In this document: positions 4,608 to 7,429 of the stretch, in pieces
How positions within the stretch are numbered: the first letter of the stretch is position 1
Layout: every line of letters starts with the position of its first letter
Source: Aliivibrio_A kagoshimensis
Lineage (GTDB): Bacteria; Pseudomonadota; Gammaproteobacteria; Enterobacterales; Vibrionaceae
DNA: 7,429 nt
Assembly (NCBI RefSeq): GCF_050337105.1
Contig: NZ_JAKJSQ010000110.1
Location: forward strand, 1-7,429
Reading direction: 5' to 3'
Program-made: the position numbers and the translations under genes
Notes under the pieces: generated by a model
What the model was told of the DNA's origin: nothing
Database searches by the model: none
The model's input: only the letters and a program-made list of their open reading frames with translations

Positions 4608-6446
4608 ATGACGATTCAAATCTTACCTGCCCGTTTAGCGAACCAGATTGCTGCAGGAGAGGTGGTTGAAAGACCGGCTTCTGTGGTGAAAGAGTTGGTA
4701 GAGAACAGCATTGATGCTGGCGCAACGCGTATTGATATTGATATTGAAAAAGGCGGCAGTCGTGTAATTCGGGTTAGAGATAACGGTAAGGGCATCAGTA
4801 AAGATGAATTAACCTTAGCGCTAAGCCGTCACGCAACCTCAAAAATTCACTCCCTTGATGATCTTGAAGCGATTGTCAGTTTGGGGTTTCGTGGTGAAGC
4901 ATTAGCGAGTATTAGTTCGGTATCACGACTGACCCTGACTTCTAGAACGGTGACTCAAGAGCAGGCTTGGTCTGCGTATGCCGAAGGTCGTGATATGACG
5001 GTAACGACCAAGCCGGCAGCACATCCTATTGGTACAACGATAGAAGTGTTGGACCTATTTTTTAATACGCCTGCACGTCGGAAATTTTTAAAAGCAGACA
5101 AAACAGAGTTTACCCATATTGATGATCTGCTTAAGCGTATTGCTCTGAGCCACTTTGATGTCGCGATTAGCTTAAAGCACAACGGAAAAATGGTTCGACA
5201 GTATCGAGCTTCTCACACTCAAGCTCAAAAAGAGAAACGACTCGCTTCGGTGTGTGGTTCAAGCTTTGTTGATCATTCAGCCAATGTTGAATTGAGTCAT
5301 GATGGACTGACCCTCACCGGCTGGATATCAACGCCCCAAGGTGCCAGAGCTCAGAGTGACCAACAATACTGTTATGTGAATGGTCGAATGATGCGCGATA
5401 AACTGATTAATCACGCAATTAGACAGGGTTATGAGTCGAGTTTGTCAGCGGAGCAATATTCCGCTTATGTTTTGTTTATTGAGATCGACCCGCATCAAGT
5501 GGATGTGAATGTTCACCCTGCAAAGCATGAGGTCCGTTTTCATCAAGCCCGTTTAGTGCATGACTTTATCTATCAAGGGATTACCAGCGCTCTGGAACAA
5601 ACCCAATATATGGATGATGATCTTGTACCCACAAGTCGTGGCCATGTTGAATATCGTACTCCGGAGTCAGTGACTGAGCAGGTCATGGAAGCGGTCGCTA
5701 AAGTACCTACCTATCCACGACAACAAGAACGCTCCCAATGGACCCCTTTAGCCACCACTTCACCCTCCACGAAGGAAGTCAAAGTCTATCAGGCTCTATT
5801 ACAACCCCCTGTTGTTGAGTCAGAACAGACAGAAAGTGTGGTGGGAAATGATGCACCGATTAAGGCAGTGGTAGGGTTTGATAGCTTAGGTAAAGGCCTT
5901 TCTGTGGTTGAGTCATACTATCTATTGATGGAAAACCAACAGCAGATCCAACTGCTCTCTCTACGAGTCGCTGAGTATCTGAAAACATTGGGGCAGTTAA
6001 ATCTAGGGAAAACAGGGTCGCTAAAAGCACAACCCTTGTTGATCCCTCATACTATTCCAGTGAATGAGCCGCTGTTAGCTGTCATTGATAATGAGCAGTC
6101 ACTATTGAGCCAGCTGGGTATTCAGTTAAAAGCCAAGGGTCGTCAAGCGGTTATCGTGATGTCAGTGTCACAACCGTTAAGGCAACAGAATTTACAGCAG
6201 TTAATTCCAGATCTGTTATCGTATCTACATCAAAGAGTGGATCGTCAGGACCATTTTGAGCAAACTATTGTTTGGTTGGCGACTCAGATACAGAGTGAGT
6301 GTACCGCTTACTCTTTGTCGGAAGCAATCCAGTTGATCACTGACATCGAACTGTTATGGGAAGGTGGGTTAGTTCAATACTACGAACGTTTACTTCAACC
6401 TGTCGATTTTAATGTTCCAATAAAAGCATTTTTGAATAATGAATGA
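4608..6446 (+). CDS. mutL: DNA mismatch repair protein MutL
   Basis: MutL is the ATPase that links MutS bound at a mismatch to the MutH nick and UvrD helicase. The 612-residue product (E. coli 615) has a GHKL ATPase domain at about 1-330: Glu29 and Asn33 in ERPASVVKELVENSIDAGA, DNG at 58-60, ATSKI at 76-80, GFRGEAL at 93-99 and NVHPAKHEVRF at 301-311 with Lys306. A variable linker at about 332-420 follows, then the dimerisation domain from about 421, with the beta-clamp-binding motif QPLLIP at 475-480 and PLRQQNLQQLIP. The DQHAxxExxxxE endonuclease motif is absent, as expected where MutH does the cutting. The ATG follows the amiB stop by one base, so translation is probably coupled. The sequence appears intact. 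Confidence 0.96.
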   Translation: MTIQILPARLANQIAAGEVVERPASVVKELVENSIDAGATRIDIDIEKGGSRVIRVRDNGKGISKDELTLALSRHATSKIHSLDDLEAIVSLGFRGEALASISSVSRLTLTSRTVTQEQAWSAYAEGRDMTVTTKPAAHPIGTTIEVLDLFFNTPARRKFLKADKTEFTHIDDLLKRIALSHFDVAISLKHNGKMVRQYRASHTQAQKEKRLASVCGSSFVDHSANVELSHDGLTLTGWISTPQGARAQSDQQYCYVNGRMMRDKLINHAIRQGYESSLSAEQYSAYVLFIEIDPHQVDVNVHPAKHEVRFHQARLVHDFIYQGITSALEQTQYMDDDLVPTSRGHVEYRTPESVTEQVMEAVAKVPTYPRQQERSQWTPLATTSPSTKEVKVYQALLQPPVVESEQTESVVGNDAPIKAVVGFDSLGKGLSVVESYYLLMENQQQIQLLSLRVAEYLKTLGQLNLGKTGSLKAQPLLIPHTIPVNEPLLAVIDNEQSLLSQLGIQLKAKGRQAVIVMSVSQPLRQQNLQQLIPDLLSYLHQRVDRQDHFEQTIVWLATQIQSECTAYSLSEAIQLITDIELLWEGGLVQYYERLLQPVDFNVPIKAFLNNE

Positions 6447-7368
6447 GTTACCACAAGCTATATTTTTAATGGGGCCAACAGCTTCAGGCAAAACTGAGTT
6501 AGCGATTAAGATCGGACAACATTTCCCAGTAGAGTTGATAAGTGTGGATTCCGCCCTTATTTATAAAGGAATGGATATCGGTACGGCAAAGCCAAATGAA
6601 GAAGAGTTGGCTTTAGCTCCGCATCGACTGATTGATATTATTGAGCCAACGGAAAGTTATTCTGTCGCGAATTTCCGCGAAGATGCCTTACGCGAAATGA
6701 ATGATATTGTCGCAAGGGGAAATATTCCTCTTCTTGTTGGTGGCACAATGCTGTATTTTAAGGCTTTACTTGAAGGTCTTTCGCCTTTACCTGCTGCGGA
6801 TAGTGCTGTTCGATCTCAAATTGAGCAAGAAGCGCTATCTATTGGCTGGAAAGGATTGCATGATCAGCTTGCAACCATAGATCCAGTTGCTGCTGCTAGA
6901 ATACACCCCAATGATCCTCAACGTTTGAGTCGAGCATTGGAAGTATTCCGAATTTCAGGGAAAACGTTAACTGAATTGACCCAGACTCAAGGTGAGTCAC
7001 TTCCTTTTAGGGTTCATCAGTTTGCGATTGCACCTAAAGAGAGATCCGAGCTTCATCGTCGTATTGAGTTACGTTTTACTATGATGATGGACGCTGGATT
7101 TGAGCAAGAAGTACGATCTTTACATCAACGGGGTGATCTTCATTCGGATTTACCCTCTATACGTTGTGTAGGATACCGTCAGATGTGGGATTATCTGGAT
7201 GGAAATGGTTCACGTGATGAAGCGGTTTTTCGTGGCGTTTGCGCTACTCGCCAACTGGCAAAAAGACAAATCACTTGGCTAAGAAGCTGGGATGATTTGA
7301 CTTGGTTAGACAGTGACGATATTGATAGTGCATTACAAACGGTCACAAACGCTTTAAATTGTGATTAA
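6439..7368 (+). CDS. miaA: tRNA dimethylallyltransferase MiaA
   Basis: MiaA transfers a dimethylallyl group from DMAPP to N6 of A37 in tRNAs reading UNN codons; MiaB then adds the methylthio group. The 309-residue product (E. coli 316) shows the P-loop GPTASGKT at 12-19, the active-site DSALIYKGMDIGTAKP at 37-51 with Asp37 as general base, APHRLIDI at 60-67, LLVGGTMLYFKAL at 98-110, HPNDPQRLSRALEVF at 156-170, the RRIELRF region near 207-213, VGYRQMWDYL at 244-253 and TRQLAKRQITWLR at 270-282. The ATG lies inside mutL (8-bp overlap, different frame) with no clear Shine-Dalgarno sequence, so it probably depends on coupling to mutL translation. In the usual gene order hfq would follow just past the window. 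Confidence 0.96.
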   Translation: MNELPQAIFLMGPTASGKTELAIKIGQHFPVELISVDSALIYKGMDIGTAKPNEEELALAPHRLIDIIEPTESYSVANFREDALREMNDIVARGNIPLLVGGTMLYFKALLEGLSPLPAADSAVRSQIEQEALSIGWKGLHDQLATIDPVAAARIHPNDPQRLSRALEVFRISGKTLTELTQTQGESLPFRVHQFAIAPKERSELHRRIELRFTMMMDAGFEQEVRSLHQRGDLHSDLPSIRCVGYRQMWDYLDGNGSRDEAVFRGVCATRQLAKRQITWLRSWDDLTWLDSDDIDSALQTVTNALNCD

Positions 7369-7429
7369 ATGATTGAGTTATTGCCGTATTTTTGAACTAT
7401 TACTTTTTATTTGGTTCATAGGTTAGAAC
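7369..7429. other. Start of miaA-hfq intergenic region
   Basis: These 61 AT-rich bases after the miaA stop hold no gene beyond an 8-codon frame. TTGAAC at 7392-7397 could be a -35, but the hexamer 17 bp later (TTCATA) is poor. There is no terminator hairpin, consistent with transcription continuing into the expected hfq gene. Confidence 0.4.

Noticed and set aside
4608..6446. MutL as an endonuclease-type MutL
   Set aside because: The DQHAxxExxxxE motif is absent from the C-terminal domain, so it belongs to the MutH-dependent type.
7369..7395. Eight-codon frame after miaA
   Set aside because: It has no ribosome site and is too short to support as a gene.
7392..7420. hfq promoter (TTGAAC with a hexamer 17 bp downstream)
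   Set aside because: The -10 hexamer TTCATA is poor and the downstream gene is outside the window.

Overview
This window looks like chromosomal DNA of a gammaproteobacterium, most likely Vibrionaceae. The evidence is protein-level resemblance recalled from memory, CCA-encoding tRNA genes in a repeated array, moderately AT-rich base composition, and the order tRNA-Gly / queG / tsaE-amiB-mutL-miaA. The same block is known in E. coli, where nnr additionally sits between queG and tsaE and hfq follows miaA. Genus and species cannot be fixed from this sequence alone.

Layout: (1) Positions 1-366 hold the end of a tRNA array: initiator tRNA-Met, tRNA-Gly(GCC), initiator tRNA-Met. The two fMet genes lie in exact 97-bp direct repeats, and the window opens inside the first repeat, so more of the array probably lies to the left. 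(2) Positions 367-993 contain no gene I can support. They hold a scattered set of DnaA-box matches (three fit TTWTNCACA exactly, two of them as a close inverted pair), two IHF-like sites, four GATC sites and a perfect 20-bp palindrome. In E. coli the DnaA-titrating locus datA lies in the corresponding place, next to tRNA-Gly genes and near queG, so this is a candidate datA-like replication-control locus and the main discovery lead here. (3) queG is on the minus strand and has a non-ATG start. (4) A divergent AT-rich intergenic region carries a strong extended -10 promoter element reading right. (5) tsaE, amiB, mutL and miaA form a tightly packed plus-strand operon (7-bp overlap, 1-nt gap, 8-bp overlap). 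(6) The last 61 bases after miaA carry no gene and are probably the hfq upstream region.

Functionally, the protein genes combine three tRNA modification steps (QueG: queuosine; TsaE: t6A37; MiaA: i6A37) with cell-wall splitting at division (AmiB) and mismatch repair (MutL). All five proteins look intact with their key catalytic motifs present. The coding part is ordinary conserved housekeeping sequence; the unusual material is in the 620-bp gap between the tRNA genes and queG.
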